Source of the DNA: an uncultured Collinsella sp.
Lineage (GTDB): Bacteria > Actinomycetota > Coriobacteriia > Coriobacteriales > Coriobacteriaceae
Reading direction: 5' to 3'
Assembly (NCBI GenBank): GCA_900541245.1
Contig: UQIS01000005.1
Span: forward strand, 4,523-68,522
DNA length: 64,000 nucleotides
In this document: positions 7,840 to 16,148 of the stretch, piece after piece
Position numbering within the stretch: the stretch's first letter is position 1
How the letters are laid out: every line of letters starts with the position of its first letter
Translations under genes and position numbers: made by a program
Notes under the pieces: generated by a model
Database searches by the model: none
The model's input: only the letters and a program-made list of their open reading frames with translations
Told to the model about the DNA's origin: nothing

Positions 7840-8427
7840 GTGTTTGGTATTGGAGAGGGTGAGCTCGCGATCATCGTGGTCTTCGGCTTTTTGCTGTTTG
7901 GCCCGGATAAGCTCCCACAGATGGGCCGTACGATCGGCCGTGCCATCCGTCAGTTCCGCGAGACGCAGGAAAAGATGACGGCCGTTGTTCAGTCCGAGAT
8001 TATCGATCCGGTGAGCGAGGCCGCGTCGGCCCCGGTCAAGCCCAAGAAGACTGCCGTCGATGACGATTCCGATGCAGACGAGGATGCCGTCGAGACAGCT
8101 GCGCCTGCAAAGAAGGAGACCTTTGCCGAGCGCCGTGCCCGCCTTGCTGCCGAGAAGGCCGCAAGCGAGGGTGCTGCTGAGGGCGAAGGTGCTGCTGAGG
8201 AGGCCGAGGGCGCCGAGTCCACCGAGGCCGAGCCTGCCACTGCCACCGTCGAGCCCGAGCCTGCTGCAGAGCCCGAGTCCGAGCCCGAGCCGGCAGAGCC
8301 CACGACGGCTGACCTCTACGCCCGTCGTCCCCGCAAGCGCAAGGCCGTCGTCGACCAGCTCGCTCGCGAGCTCGAGGCCGAGGACGACGCCGCTGCCGCT
8401 GATGCCCCGAAGGGAGGCGATGAGTAA
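7840..8427 (+). CDS. tatA: Sec-independent translocase TatA/TatB-type subunit
   Basis: A 195-residue single-pass membrane protein of the twin-arginine translocon. The N-terminus (FGIGEGELAIIVVFGFLLFG) is the short membrane helix, followed by the hinge PDKLPQMGR and an amphipathic helix. The rest is a long Ala/Glu/Pro-rich, probably disordered tail. The GTG at 7840 was chosen because GGAGG ends five bases upstream and the TatA homology begins there; an ATG further upstream would add an unrelated stretch. The stop overlaps the tatC start (TAATG). The single TatA-like gene may do both TatA and TatB jobs. Confidence 0.88.
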   Translation: MFGIGEGELAIIVVFGFLLFGPDKLPQMGRTIGRAIRQFRETQEKMTAVVQSEIIDPVSEAASAPVKPKKTAVDDDSDADEDAVETAAPAKKETFAERRARLAAEKAASEGAAEGEGAAEEAEGAESTEAEPATATVEPEPAAEPESEPEPAEPTTADLYARRPRKRKAVVDQLARELEAEDDAAAADAPKGGDE

Positions 8428-9218
8428 TGCCTATCGGACCTGCGCGTATGCCGCTCTTCGATCACCTGGGAGAGCTCCGTCGCCGCCTGACCATCGTGGT
8501 TGTGTCAGTCTTTGCCGCCGCCATCGTGCTGTATTTCGCCACGCCCGTGGTACTCGATATCCTGGAAGACCCCATCCGCTCCTTTGTGCCGGACGGTAAG
8601 TTTTACATCACCACCACGCTCGGCGGCTTTGGTCTGCGCTTTTCGCTGGCCATCAAGATGGCCGTTGTCATGTGCACGCCCATGATCATCTGGCAGATCT
8701 TGGCGTTTTTCCTGCCGGCACTGCGTCCCAACGAGCGCAAATGGGTCGTGCCCACGGTGCTCGCCTCGACGGTGCTGTTCTTCCTGGGCGCCATCTTCTG
8801 CTATTTCATCATCATCCCGGCGGGCTTTGAGTGGCTTATCGGCGAGACCTCGGCCGTCGCCACGGCGCTGCCCGACCTGGAGAACTACGTCAACATGGAG
8901 CTGCTCTTTATGATCGGCTTTGGCGTGGCGTTTGAGCTGCCGCTCATCATCTTCTACCTGTCCGTCTTCCACATCGTGTCCTACGCGGCCTTCCGCGGCG
9001 CCTGGCGCTACGTGTACGTGGGCCTGCTTGTGGGCTCGGCTGTGATTACGCCCGACGGCTCGCCCGTTACGCTGGGCCTCATGTATGGTGCCCTGCTCTC
9101 GCTCTACGAGATTTCGCTCGCCATTGCCCGCGTGGTCATTACCGCGCGCGAGGGCAAGGAGGGCTTGTTTGTGAGCCGTCTGGACCTGTTCTCGGACGAT
9201 GAGGACGACGAGGAGTAA
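8427..9218 (+). CDS. tatC: Sec-independent translocase TatC
   Basis: A 263-residue, six-helix membrane protein that recognises twin-arginine signal peptides. Diagnostic segments are FDHLGELRRRL near the N-terminus (signal-peptide site), FLPALRPNERKW in the first periplasmic/loop region, and GFGVAFELPL. Its start overlaps the tatA stop, so translation is coupled. The neighbouring hydrogenase-maturation genes hypA and hypB fit a Tat role, because metalloenzymes such as hydrogenases are classic Tat cargo; that link is inference. Confidence 0.95.
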   Translation: MPIGPARMPLFDHLGELRRRLTIVVVSVFAAAIVLYFATPVVLDILEDPIRSFVPDGKFYITTTLGGFGLRFSLAIKMAVVMCTPMIIWQILAFFLPALRPNERKWVVPTVLASTVLFFLGAIFCYFIIIPAGFEWLIGETSAVATALPDLENYVNMELLFMIGFGVAFELPLIIFYLSVFHIVSYAAFRGAWRYVYVGLLVGSAVITPDGSPVTLGLMYGALLSLYEISLAIARVVITAREGKEGLFVSRLDLFSDDEDDEE

Positions 9219-9224
9219 ATCGGT

Positions 9225-9581
9225 ATGCACGAGGTTGGCATTGTCAACGGCATACTCGATACAGTGATTCGCGCGGCGCGTGGGGCGGGGGCCTCGCGCG
9301 CCGTTTTGGTAACGCTGCGTATCGGGGATATGACCGAAGTTGTGCGCGAGGCGCTCGACTTTGCGTGGGAGACATTTCGCGATGAGGACCCGCTCACGCG
9401 GGGCTGCGAGCTCGCGGTTGAGGAGATTCACCCACAAAGTGAATGCCTGGACTGCGGCGAGGTCTTCGACCACGATCGCTTCCACTGTCGCTGTCCCCAG
9501 TGTGGTGGTGCCAACGTGCGCCTACTGCACGGCCGCGAGCTCGATATCGCGAGTATCGAAATCGAAACCCCCGACGATTAG
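9225..9581 (+). CDS. hypA: Hydrogenase maturation nickel metallochaperone HypA
   Basis: A 118-residue HypA protein that helps insert nickel into [NiFe]-hydrogenase. The N-terminal MHE motif (H2) is the conserved nickel site. The zinc knuckle is built from two CxxC pairs (CLDCGEVF and CPQCGG), with an extra CRC before the second. It starts seven bases after tatC and is followed by hypB. No hydrogenase structural genes or hypCDEF lie in the window, so the target enzyme is encoded elsewhere. Confidence 0.92.
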   Translation: MHEVGIVNGILDTVIRAARGAGASRAVLVTLRIGDMTEVVREALDFAWETFRDEDPLTRGCELAVEEIHPQSECLDCGEVFDHDRFHCRCPQCGGANVRLLHGRELDIASIEIETPDD

Positions 9582-9636
9582 CCCGCTAGCCATCTGGTGA
9601 TGGGGTATAAAGGGGCCAAAGTAAGGAGCGCTAAGT

Positions 9637-10320
9637 ATGGCTGAGAAAACGATTGATATCGCGTCGCCGATTCTGTCGCGCAACGAGCGCCTGGCAGATC
9701 AGCTGCGTCAGCGATTTAATGAGACAAACACCTATGTGATCAACGTCTTGTCGAGCCCCGGTTCGGGCAAGACCACCACGATCCTGGGCACCAACGAGCG
9801 CCTGCGTGACAAGGCCGGCCTGCGCTGTGCCGTCATCGAGGGCGATATCGCCTCGGATGTCGACGCCATCACCATGAAGGAAGCCGGCATGCCCGCCATC
9901 CAGATCAACACGGGCGGCCTGTGCCACCTCGAGGGCAACATGATCATGGAGGCCGTTGACGCGTTCGACCAGGCCGTCGGTCTGGAGAACATCGACGTCA
10001 TCTTTATCGAAAATGTGGGCAACCTAGTCTGCCCGGTCGACTTCGACCTGGGCGAGAACCTGTCCATCATGATCCTCTCGGTGCCCGAGGGCGACGATAA
10101 GCCCATCAAGTACCCGGGCATCTTCCAACACGCCGGCGCGCAGCTGCTCAACAAGGTCGACGTGGCTCCGGCTTTCGATTTTGACATGGATAGGTATACT
10201 AAGACACTCGATGACCTCAATCCGCAGGCGCCGCGGTTTGCCGTGAGCGCGCGCAAGGGCGAGGGCATGGATGCCTGGTGCGATTGGCTCATCGGGCAGA
10301 TCGAGCAAGCAAGGGCGTAA
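9637..10320 (+). CDS. hypB: Hydrogenase maturation GTPase HypB
   Basis: A 227-residue SIMIBI-class GTPase that drives nickel delivery together with HypA. The Walker A loop SSPGSGKTT lies at 39-47. The switch region contains IEGDIASDVD, and ENVGNLVCP carries the conserved metal-site cysteine of the GTPase domain. The N-terminal CCxxC and His-rich nickel store found in some HypB proteins is absent, so this is the short form. It lies in the tat-hyp operon, with 55 bases before the topoisomerase gene. Confidence 0.94.
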   Translation: MAEKTIDIASPILSRNERLADQLRQRFNETNTYVINVLSSPGSGKTTTILGTNERLRDKAGLRCAVIEGDIASDVDAITMKEAGMPAIQINTGGLCHLEGNMIMEAVDAFDQAVGLENIDVIFIENVGNLVCPVDFDLGENLSIMILSVPEGDDKPIKYPGIFQHAGAQLLNKVDVAPAFDFDMDRYTKTLDDLNPQAPRFAVSARKGEGMDAWCDWLIGQIEQARA

Positions 10321-10374
10321 ATCGGCCGCCATACGGGCGGGCGTAGCCGCAGAGACACGAGATAGGAGCCTCTT

Positions 10375-12969
10375 TTGAAGCTCATCATCGCAGAGAAAAA
10401 CGACGCCGCGCGTCAGATTGCCGAGCGTCTGTCCACGGGCAAACCCAAAAAGGACAAGGTGTACAACACCGCCATCTACCGTTTTGAGTGGAAGGGCGAG
10501 GAGTGCGTGACCATCGGCCTTGCCGGTCACATCCTTGCGCCCGATTTTTGCGACAGCGTGCTGTTCGATAAAAAGCTGGGCTGGTATTCGGTTACCGAGG
10601 ACGGCGAGATGCTGCCGGCCGACATGCCCGATGGCCTGGCACGCCCGCCCTACGACACCAAGCGCAAGCCGTTTCTTGCCGACGGCATCTCTATCAAGGG
10701 CTGGAAGCTCGAGAGTCTGCCGTATCTCACCTGGGCACCCGTCATTAAGCTGCCGGCCGAGAAGGAACTCATCCGCTCGCTTAAGAACCTCGCCAAAAAG
10801 TCCGACAGTGTCATCATCGCCACGGACTTCGATCGCGAGGGTGAGCTGATCGGTTCGGACGCCCTCAACAAGGTGCGCGAGGTGGCGCCCGACTTGCCGG
10901 TCGCCCGCGCCCAGTATTCTTCGTTTACCAAGGCCGAGATCACGCAGGCCTTCGATAACCTTGTCTCGCTCGACCAGAACCTGGCCGACGCCGGCGAGAG
11001 CCGTCAGCACATCGACCTCATTTGGGGTGCGGTGCTCACGCGCTACCTGACGCTCGCCAAGTTTGGCGGCTTTGGCAACGTGCGTTCCGCCGGCCGTGTG
11101 CAGACGCCGACGCTTGCCCTGGTGGTCGAGCGCGAACGCGAGCGCATGGCGTTTGTGCCCGAGGACTATTGGCAGATCCGCGGCATGGGCGCCGCACAGG
11201 GTGCTGCCGAGGACGATCGCTTTAAGATCGCGCACAAGACGGCGCGCTTTACCGACAAGGATGCTGCTGAGACGGCGTACGGCCATGTTGACGGCGTCGC
11301 GACGGCAACCGTCGCCGCGGTGACCAAGCGCTCCCGCAAGCAGCAGCCGCCCACGCCGTTTGCGACCACCTCGCTGCAGGCCGCCGCCGCTGCTGAGGGC
11401 ATCTCGCCTGCGCGTACCATGCGCATCGCCGAGTCCCTCTACATGGCGGGCCTTATCAGCTACCCGCGCGTCGACAACACCGTGTATCCCGCGACGCTCG
11501 ATTTGGGCGCCGTGGTGAGTGACCTGGCAAAGATCAACCCGGCGCTGGCGCCCGTGTGCAAAAAGGTACTCGCTGGTCCCATGAAGCCCACGCGCGGCAA
11601 AGTCGAGACCACCGACCACCCGCCTATCTATCCCACGGGCGAGGGCGATCCGTCCACGCTCGACGGCGGCCAGCGCAAGCTCTACGACCTCATCGCCCGC
11701 CGCTTCCTGGCGACGCTCATGGGTCCCGCGACCATCGAGAACACCAAGCTCGAGCTCGATGTGAACGGTGAGCCGTTCGTGGCTTCGGGCGATGTGCTCG
11801 TGACCCCGGGTTTCCGCGAGGCCTACCCGTATGGCCTTAAACGCGACGAGCAGATGCCGCCGCTTGAGCAGGGCGATACGGTCGACGTATTCGACATTAA
11901 GCTCGAGGCCAAGCAGACCGAGCCGCCCGCGCGCTACAGCCAGGGCAAGCTCGTGCAGGAGATGGAGAAGCGCGGCCTGGGCACCAAGTCCACGCGCGCG
12001 AGCATCATCGAGCGCCTGTACGCCGTGCGCTATCTCAAAAATGATCCCGTTGAGCCGAGCCAGCTGGGTATCGCCATCATCGATGCGCTGTCGCAGTTTG
12101 CCCCGCGCATCACGAGCCCCGATATGACCAGCGAGCTCGACGGCGACATGACCCGTGTGGAGCGCGGCGAGGATACCGAAGAGCATGTCGTGATGCACTC
12201 GCGCGCGCTGCTGGCTGGCGTGCTCGACGAGCTGCTCAAGCACACGCAGGAGCTGGGCGACGCCATCAGCGACGCCGTCACGGCCGATGCGCGCGTGGGA
12301 GCTTGCCCCAAGTGCGGCAAGGACCTGGTTATGAAGACGAGCGCCAAGACCCGTGGCAGCTTCATTGGCTGCATGGGCTGGCCCGACTGCGATGTGACCT
12401 ATCCGGTGCCGAGCGGCGTCAAGGTGAGTCCGCTCGAGGGCGAGGCGGCCGTGTGCCCCGAGTGCGGCGCGCCGCGCATTAAATGCCAGCCGTTCCGTCA
12501 GAAGGCTTTCGAGATCTGCGTGAACCCCACGTGCCCCACCAACTACGAGCCCGACCTTAAGGTGGGCGAGTGCAAGGTGTGTGCCGAGGCCGGACGTCAT
12601 GGCGACCTGATCGCGCACAAGAGTGAGAAGAGCGGCAAGCGCTTTATCCGCTGCACCAACTACGATGACTGCGGCGTGAGCTATCCTCTGCCGGCGCGCG
12701 GTAAGCTCGAGGCGACGGGTGAGACCTGCCCCGAGTGCGGCGCCCCCATCGTGGTGGTCAACACGGCGCGCGGCCCGTGGCGTATCTGCGTCAACATGGA
12801 CTGCCCGACCAAGGAGAAGAAGCCCGCCCGCGGCCGCAAGACCACGACTAAGGCGAGCACGGCCAAGAAGACGACGGCGGCCAAGAAGACGACGGCTAAG
12901 AAAGCCACTGCCGCCAAGAAGACGACCGCGAAGAAGTCGACTGCCAAGAAAGTAGCCTCCGACAAGTAA
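10375..12969 (+). CDS. topA: Type IA DNA topoisomerase with zinc ribbons and lysine/alanine tail
   Basis: An 864-residue type IA topoisomerase that relaxes negative supercoils by transient single-strand breaks. The Toprim domain has E7 and DFDREGE at 151-157. The catalytic tyrosine is Y363 in ISYPRVDNTVYP, a form closer to archaeal enzymes than to the usual bacterial YMRTDS. After the core come cysteine pairs forming at least three zinc ribbons (CPKCG, CPECGAPRIKC, CKVC, CPECGAPIVV). The last 45 or so residues repeat KKTTAKK-like units, resembling histone H1 tails of actinobacterial TopA. The start is TTG 10375, supported by TAGGAGCC. A strong terminator follows. Whether the cell has a second, classical topA is unknown. 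Confidence 0.9.
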   Translation: MKLIIAEKNDAARQIAERLSTGKPKKDKVYNTAIYRFEWKGEECVTIGLAGHILAPDFCDSVLFDKKLGWYSVTEDGEMLPADMPDGLARPPYDTKRKPFLADGISIKGWKLESLPYLTWAPVIKLPAEKELIRSLKNLAKKSDSVIIATDFDREGELIGSDALNKVREVAPDLPVARAQYSSFTKAEITQAFDNLVSLDQNLADAGESRQHIDLIWGAVLTRYLTLAKFGGFGNVRSAGRVQTPTLALVVERERERMAFVPEDYWQIRGMGAAQGAAEDDRFKIAHKTARFTDKDAAETAYGHVDGVATATVAAVTKRSRKQQPPTPFATTSLQAAAAAEGISPARTMRIAESLYMAGLISYPRVDNTVYPATLDLGAVVSDLAKINPALAPVCKKVLAGPMKPTRGKVETTDHPPIYPTGEGDPSTLDGGQRKLYDLIARRFLATLMGPATIENTKLELDVNGEPFVASGDVLVTPGFREAYPYGLKRDEQMPPLEQGDTVDVFDIKLEAKQTEPPARYSQGKLVQEMEKRGLGTKSTRASIIERLYAVRYLKNDPVEPSQLGIAIIDALSQFAPRITSPDMTSELDGDMTRVERGEDTEEHVVMHSRALLAGVLDELLKHTQELGDAISDAVTADARVGACPKCGKDLVMKTSAKTRGSFIGCMGWPDCDVTYPVPSGVKVSPLEGEAAVCPECGAPRIKCQPFRQKAFEICVNPTCPTNYEPDLKVGECKVCAEAGRHGDLIAHKSEKSGKRFIRCTNYDDCGVSYPLPARGKLEATGETCPECGAPIVVVNTARGPWRICVNMDCPTKEKKPARGRKTTTKASTAKKTTAAKKTTAKKATAAKKTTAKKSTAKKVASDK

Positions 12970-12996
12970 CGGCGCGGTCGAAACATTGCCTAAAAA

Positions 12997-13032
12997 ACGA
13001 GCGAGGACCCCACGATCCTCGCTCGTTTTTTT
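12997..13032 (+). terminator. Terminator of topA
   Basis: ACGAGCGAGGA and TCCTCGCTCGT form an 11-bp perfect stem with an 8-nt loop and a T7 run. An A-run on the left side may allow use on the minus strand. Confidence 0.92.
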
Positions 13033-13034
13033 GA

Positions 13035-13092
13035 CCGGCAGTTAGGGATGTTCCTTTTCTGCCGGCAGTTTAGGAACGTCCCTAACTGCCGG
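13035..13092. repeat. CCGGCAGTTAGGGA palindromic element
   Basis: A 20-bp inverted repeat (one mismatch) starts with CCGGCAGTTAGGGATGTTCC. An extra direct half-copy lies in the loop. It sits between topA and the convergent zinc-ribbon gene, and has the GGGA/GTCCC core seen in other hairpins here. Confidence 0.65.
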
Positions 13093-13110
13093 CTCGGGAA
13101 CGACAAAGCG

Positions 13111-14094
13111 CTAGTTCACTTCGACGGGTTTGGCGCCGGGACAGCGCTCCTCAAAGTCTAGGCGATACTTATTGTCATTGGTGCCCGCCACGTTGTCGCG
13201 CGACAGCGGCGCCACGATCTCATTCTTGTGGTCCGCAGGCTTGGCGTATTTCAGGCTGATCTCCCAGGCATCACAGATTGCGTCAATGCGGTGATCCAGG
13301 TCGTCGTACAGGGCGATGATGTCCTTCCAGGAGCTATAGTTCTTGGAGCTCGTCGGGACGTCTAGGTCCTCGACGATGTCGTAATACTGCTCGATGGTGT
13401 CCTCTGTGCGCTCGGCGACGTCGGCGAGATTTTGACGGGTGGTCCGATCCTCTTCCAGATAGCTGCCGTTGAAGTTCTGCGCGCAGCCACGGACGTAGTT
13501 GTCGAGGTCTTCGAGCAAGTCGTAGTATTCGCTCAGGCGACGGTAGAGGTTCTGCTCGGAGAGCGTTGCTTCGCCGCCATCCTCGTCGTCATCGTCATCA
13601 TCGTCGTACAGGCTGTTGGGATCGCCGAGAGGCTTTAGGTCATCGTCGTCGACGTCATGGTGCAGCTTAGCTACCTCGGCAGTCGTCTGCGTGGCGGCGC
13701 TGTCGAAAGGCTTGATCACAAAGAAAACGACCAGGGCGATGATGATCGCCACCAGCACAACGATAACGGCGATAAGCGGCCCGGCGCCGCTCTTTTTGGG
13801 AGCGGGGGTCTGTGGCGAAGCGGGCGCGTATGCGGGAGCCGGCTGCTGTTGGGGCGAGCCGCTCGCGATGGGTATGCGCTGCGTGGTCTCGACGGCCGCG
13901 GGGCTTGCGGCGGGGTCGGGGCGATAGGCGAGGGGGTCGTCCGCCTTGGCTTGCGGCGCATCAAGGGAGCCGGTCTGCTCAAAAGCGGGCTGGCTATCGC
14001 TCGCGGTTGTTTGCTCAACGGGTGCACCGCACGAGGTGCAGAACTTGGCATTATCTGCAAGAAGCTTGCCGCACGAGGCGCAATACCGAGACAT
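13111..14094 (-). CDS. Zinc-ribbon, single-helix membrane protein of unknown function
   Basis: A 327-residue protein. Residues 1-25 form a zinc ribbon with two CxxC knuckles (RYCASCGKLL and FCTSCGAP). A Pro/Ala/Gln-rich linker follows, then one membrane helix (PLIAVIVVLVAIIIALVVFF). After it comes an Asp-rich stretch and a helical, acidic outer domain. The start at 14094 has AAAGGAG upstream and removes a six-residue extension. Proteins of this layout are common in gut actinobacteria and firmicutes without known function. It stands alone, convergent with topA and divergent from tmk. Confidence 0.85.
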   Translation of the reverse strand: MSRYCASCGKLLADNAKFCTSCGAPVEQTTASDSQPAFEQTGSLDAPQAKADDPLAYRPDPAASPAAVETTQRIPIASGSPQQQPAPAYAPASPQTPAPKKSGAGPLIAVIVVLVAIIIALVVFFVIKPFDSAATQTTAEVAKLHHDVDDDDLKPLGDPNSLYDDDDDDDEDGGEATLSEQNLYRRLSEYYDLLEDLDNYVRGCAQNFNGSYLEEDRTTRQNLADVAERTEDTIEQYYDIVEDLDVPTSSKNYSSWKDIIALYDDLDHRIDAICDAWEISLKYAKPADHKNEIVAPLSRDNVAGTNDNKYRLDFEERCPGAKPVEVN

Positions 14095-14162
14095 TGCCAC
14101 TCCTTTCGCCACATTTCAATGCAATACGACGATTATACCCAGCGTCCAAAATTCCCCATCAT

Positions 14163-14241
14163 AAGTTGCGGTGAAATAGGGACTGTTTGGCGGTCTCAGA
14201 GCTTCAATCAGTCCCTATTTCACCGCAACTTTGGAAAGGCA
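14163..14241. repeat. Long 23-bp inverted repeat with GGGAC core
   Basis: A 23-bp perfect stem (AAGTTGCGGTGAAATAGGGA... with ...TCCCTATTTCACCGCAACTT) encloses a 33-nt loop. It lies between two divergent genes, so it is not an ordinary terminator. It belongs with the other GGGAC/GTCCC hairpins of this window. Confidence 0.7.
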
Positions 14242-14335
14242 CCTTTAGCCATTGGGGACGCACCGAGCACTGGGGTATCATGGCTTGGTTGATATATATC
14301 TGCATTTACGCGCCTTGTAGGAAGGGGCTGCGCCC

Positions 14336-15019
14336 ATGGCTTTTGAGCCCGCTCAACATAGCTTCATTACGCTCGAGGGTGTCGATGGCGCCGGTAAATC
14401 TACGCAGGCGCGCCTGCTTGCCCGTGCGCTCGAGCTCGCTGGCTACCAGGTTGTGAGCCTGCGCGAGCCGGGCGGTACCGCCATCAGCGAAAAGATCCGT
14501 GCTCTGCTGCTCGACCCTGCCAATACGGCGATGGGCGACACCTGCGAGTTGCTGCTCTACGAGGCGGCACGCGCTCAGTTGGTGCACGAGGTCATCGCGC
14601 CCGCCCTTGCGGCCGGCAAGGTGGTCCTGTGCGACCGCTTCTACGATTCCACGACCTGCTACCAGGCATTTGCCGACGGCCTCGATCGCCAGATAGTGTG
14701 CGATGCCAATAACCTGGCTGTCGCGGGAACACACCCGGCGCTCACGCTCGTCTACCACATCACGCCCGAGCAGGCGGCGCTACGCATGGCAGCCCGTGGC
14801 GCGGCAGATCGCATGGAGGCAAAAGGCATGGCATTTCAGGAGCGTGTTTACGAGGGGTTTAGCGCCATTGCCGCCGAGGAACCAAATCGCGTAAAGCTCA
14901 TCGACGCCACCGCGACCATAGAGGAAGTCTTTGCGAAGACGGTCGAGCAGGTTCGCGCGTACGGTCTCGACATTCCGCAAGACGCCGTCGCCGCCGCGCT
15001 TGCCCAGGAGGCCGAGTAA
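14336..15019 (+). CDS. tmk: Thymidylate kinase
   Basis: A 227-residue enzyme that phosphorylates dTMP to dTDP with ATP. The P-loop is GVDGAGKST at 15-23. REPGGTAISEKIR is the dTMP-binding segment, and DRFYDSTTCYQ is the family DRY-like motif. It is followed one base later by holB, the usual tmk-holB-PSP1 gene order. The extra C-terminal 20 residues are ordinary for the family. Confidence 0.95.
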   Translation: MAFEPAQHSFITLEGVDGAGKSTQARLLARALELAGYQVVSLREPGGTAISEKIRALLLDPANTAMGDTCELLLYEAARAQLVHEVIAPALAAGKVVLCDRFYDSTTCYQAFADGLDRQIVCDANNLAVAGTHPALTLVYHITPEQAALRMAARGAADRMEAKGMAFQERVYEGFSAIAAEEPNRVKLIDATATIEEVFAKTVEQVRAYGLDIPQDAVAAALAQEAE

Positions 15020-15020
15020 C

Positions 15021-16148
15021 ATGGCCCCCGCTCAGGCAAGCCTGCTGGCCAAGCTCGACACCCAACAGCGCGTGCGCGACTTTTTGACCAACGCCGTCGC
15101 CAGCGGCCGCGCATCGCACGCCTACCTGTTTTTGGGCGCTCCCGGCGCCGGCAAGCTCGATGCCGCATGGGCGCTCGCCCAAGCCTTCCTGTGCGAGCAG
15201 GACGGCTGCGGCGCATGCGACAGCTGCGTACGCGTTGCTCGGCATACGCATCCCGACGTGCACTATTACACGCCCGAGAGCGCCACGGGCTACCTCATTG
15301 CCCAGACCCGCGAGCTGCTCGATGACGTGCCGCTGGCGCCCATCCGTGCCAAGGCCAAGGTCTACATCATCGACCGTGCCGAGCAGCTGCGTGCTAACAC
15401 CGCCAACGCACTGCTCAAAACACTCGAGGAGCCGCCCGAGGGCGTCATGTTCATCTTGCTGGGCACCTCGGCAGACGTGATGCTGCCCACCATCGTGAGC
15501 CGCTGTCAGTGCGTGCCGTTTCGGCTGGTGTCGCCCGCCGCGGCCGCGCAGGCCGTGAGTCGCGCGACGGGCCAGGATCTCGCACGCTGTCGCATGGCGG
15601 TCGCCGTGGCGGGGAGCCCCACGCGCGGCATCGAGTTCCTTAAGAGTGCCGAGCGCCAGGACGCCCGCCGTCAGATGGTCCGTGCCATCGACTCACTCAT
15701 TGCCGCCGACGAGGCCGACGTGCTCAGTCGCGCCAAGTCGCTCATCGTCGCCGTTAAGGCTCCGCTCGCCGAGGTCAAGTCCACGCAGGAAAAGGTGCTC
15801 GAGCAAAACGCCGACTACCTGTCGCGTGGAGCATTGAAGCAGCTTGAGGACCGCAACAAGCGCGAACTCAACGCGCGCGAGCGTTCGGGTATCATGGAAG
15901 CGCTGGCGAGCGCGCGGACGCTCATGCGCGACGTGCTGCTGACACTTCAGGACGAGGCGGCCGACGTGGTGAACGAAGACGTGCGTGACACGATCGGTCG
16001 GCTTGCCGCCGCGACCAATGTTGCGGGTGCCACGCGGGCGCTCGAGGCGGTCGCGACCGCCGAGCGCAACATCGCCAGAAACGTTACTCCCCAGCTGGCC
16101 ATCGAGGTCATGCTGTTCGATATCAGGAAGGCACTGAAATGCCGTTAG
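15021..16148 (+). CDS. holB: DNA polymerase III delta' subunit
   Basis: A 375-residue clamp-loader subunit of the AAA+ family. The P-loop GAPGAGKLD (39-47) lacks the usual Thr/Ser after Lys, as in other delta' proteins that do not hydrolyse ATP. Cysteines C58, C63, C66 and C69 form the zinc module. LLKTLEEPP and SRCQ (SRC motif) are clear. The start at ATG 15021 follows the tmk stop by one base. The 3' end overlaps the next gene by 10 bases, which indicates translational coupling. Confidence 0.92.
   Translation: MAPAQASLLAKLDTQQRVRDFLTNAVASGRASHAYLFLGAPGAGKLDAAWALAQAFLCEQDGCGACDSCVRVARHTHPDVHYYTPESATGYLIAQTRELLDDVPLAPIRAKAKVYIIDRAEQLRANTANALLKTLEEPPEGVMFILLGTSADVMLPTIVSRCQCVPFRLVSPAAAAQAVSRATGQDLARCRMAVAVAGSPTRGIEFLKSAERQDARRQMVRAIDSLIAADEADVLSRAKSLIVAVKAPLAEVKSTQEKVLEQNADYLSRGALKQLEDRNKRELNARERSGIMEALASARTLMRDVLLTLQDEAADVVNEDVRDTIGRLAAATNVAGATRALEAVATAERNIARNVTPQLAIEVMLFDIRKALKCR

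Noticed and set aside
12835..12966. Lysine/alanine repeat run at the topA 3' end as a foreign insertion
   Set aside because: Such tails are a normal feature of actinobacterial topoisomerase I and are in frame with the gene.
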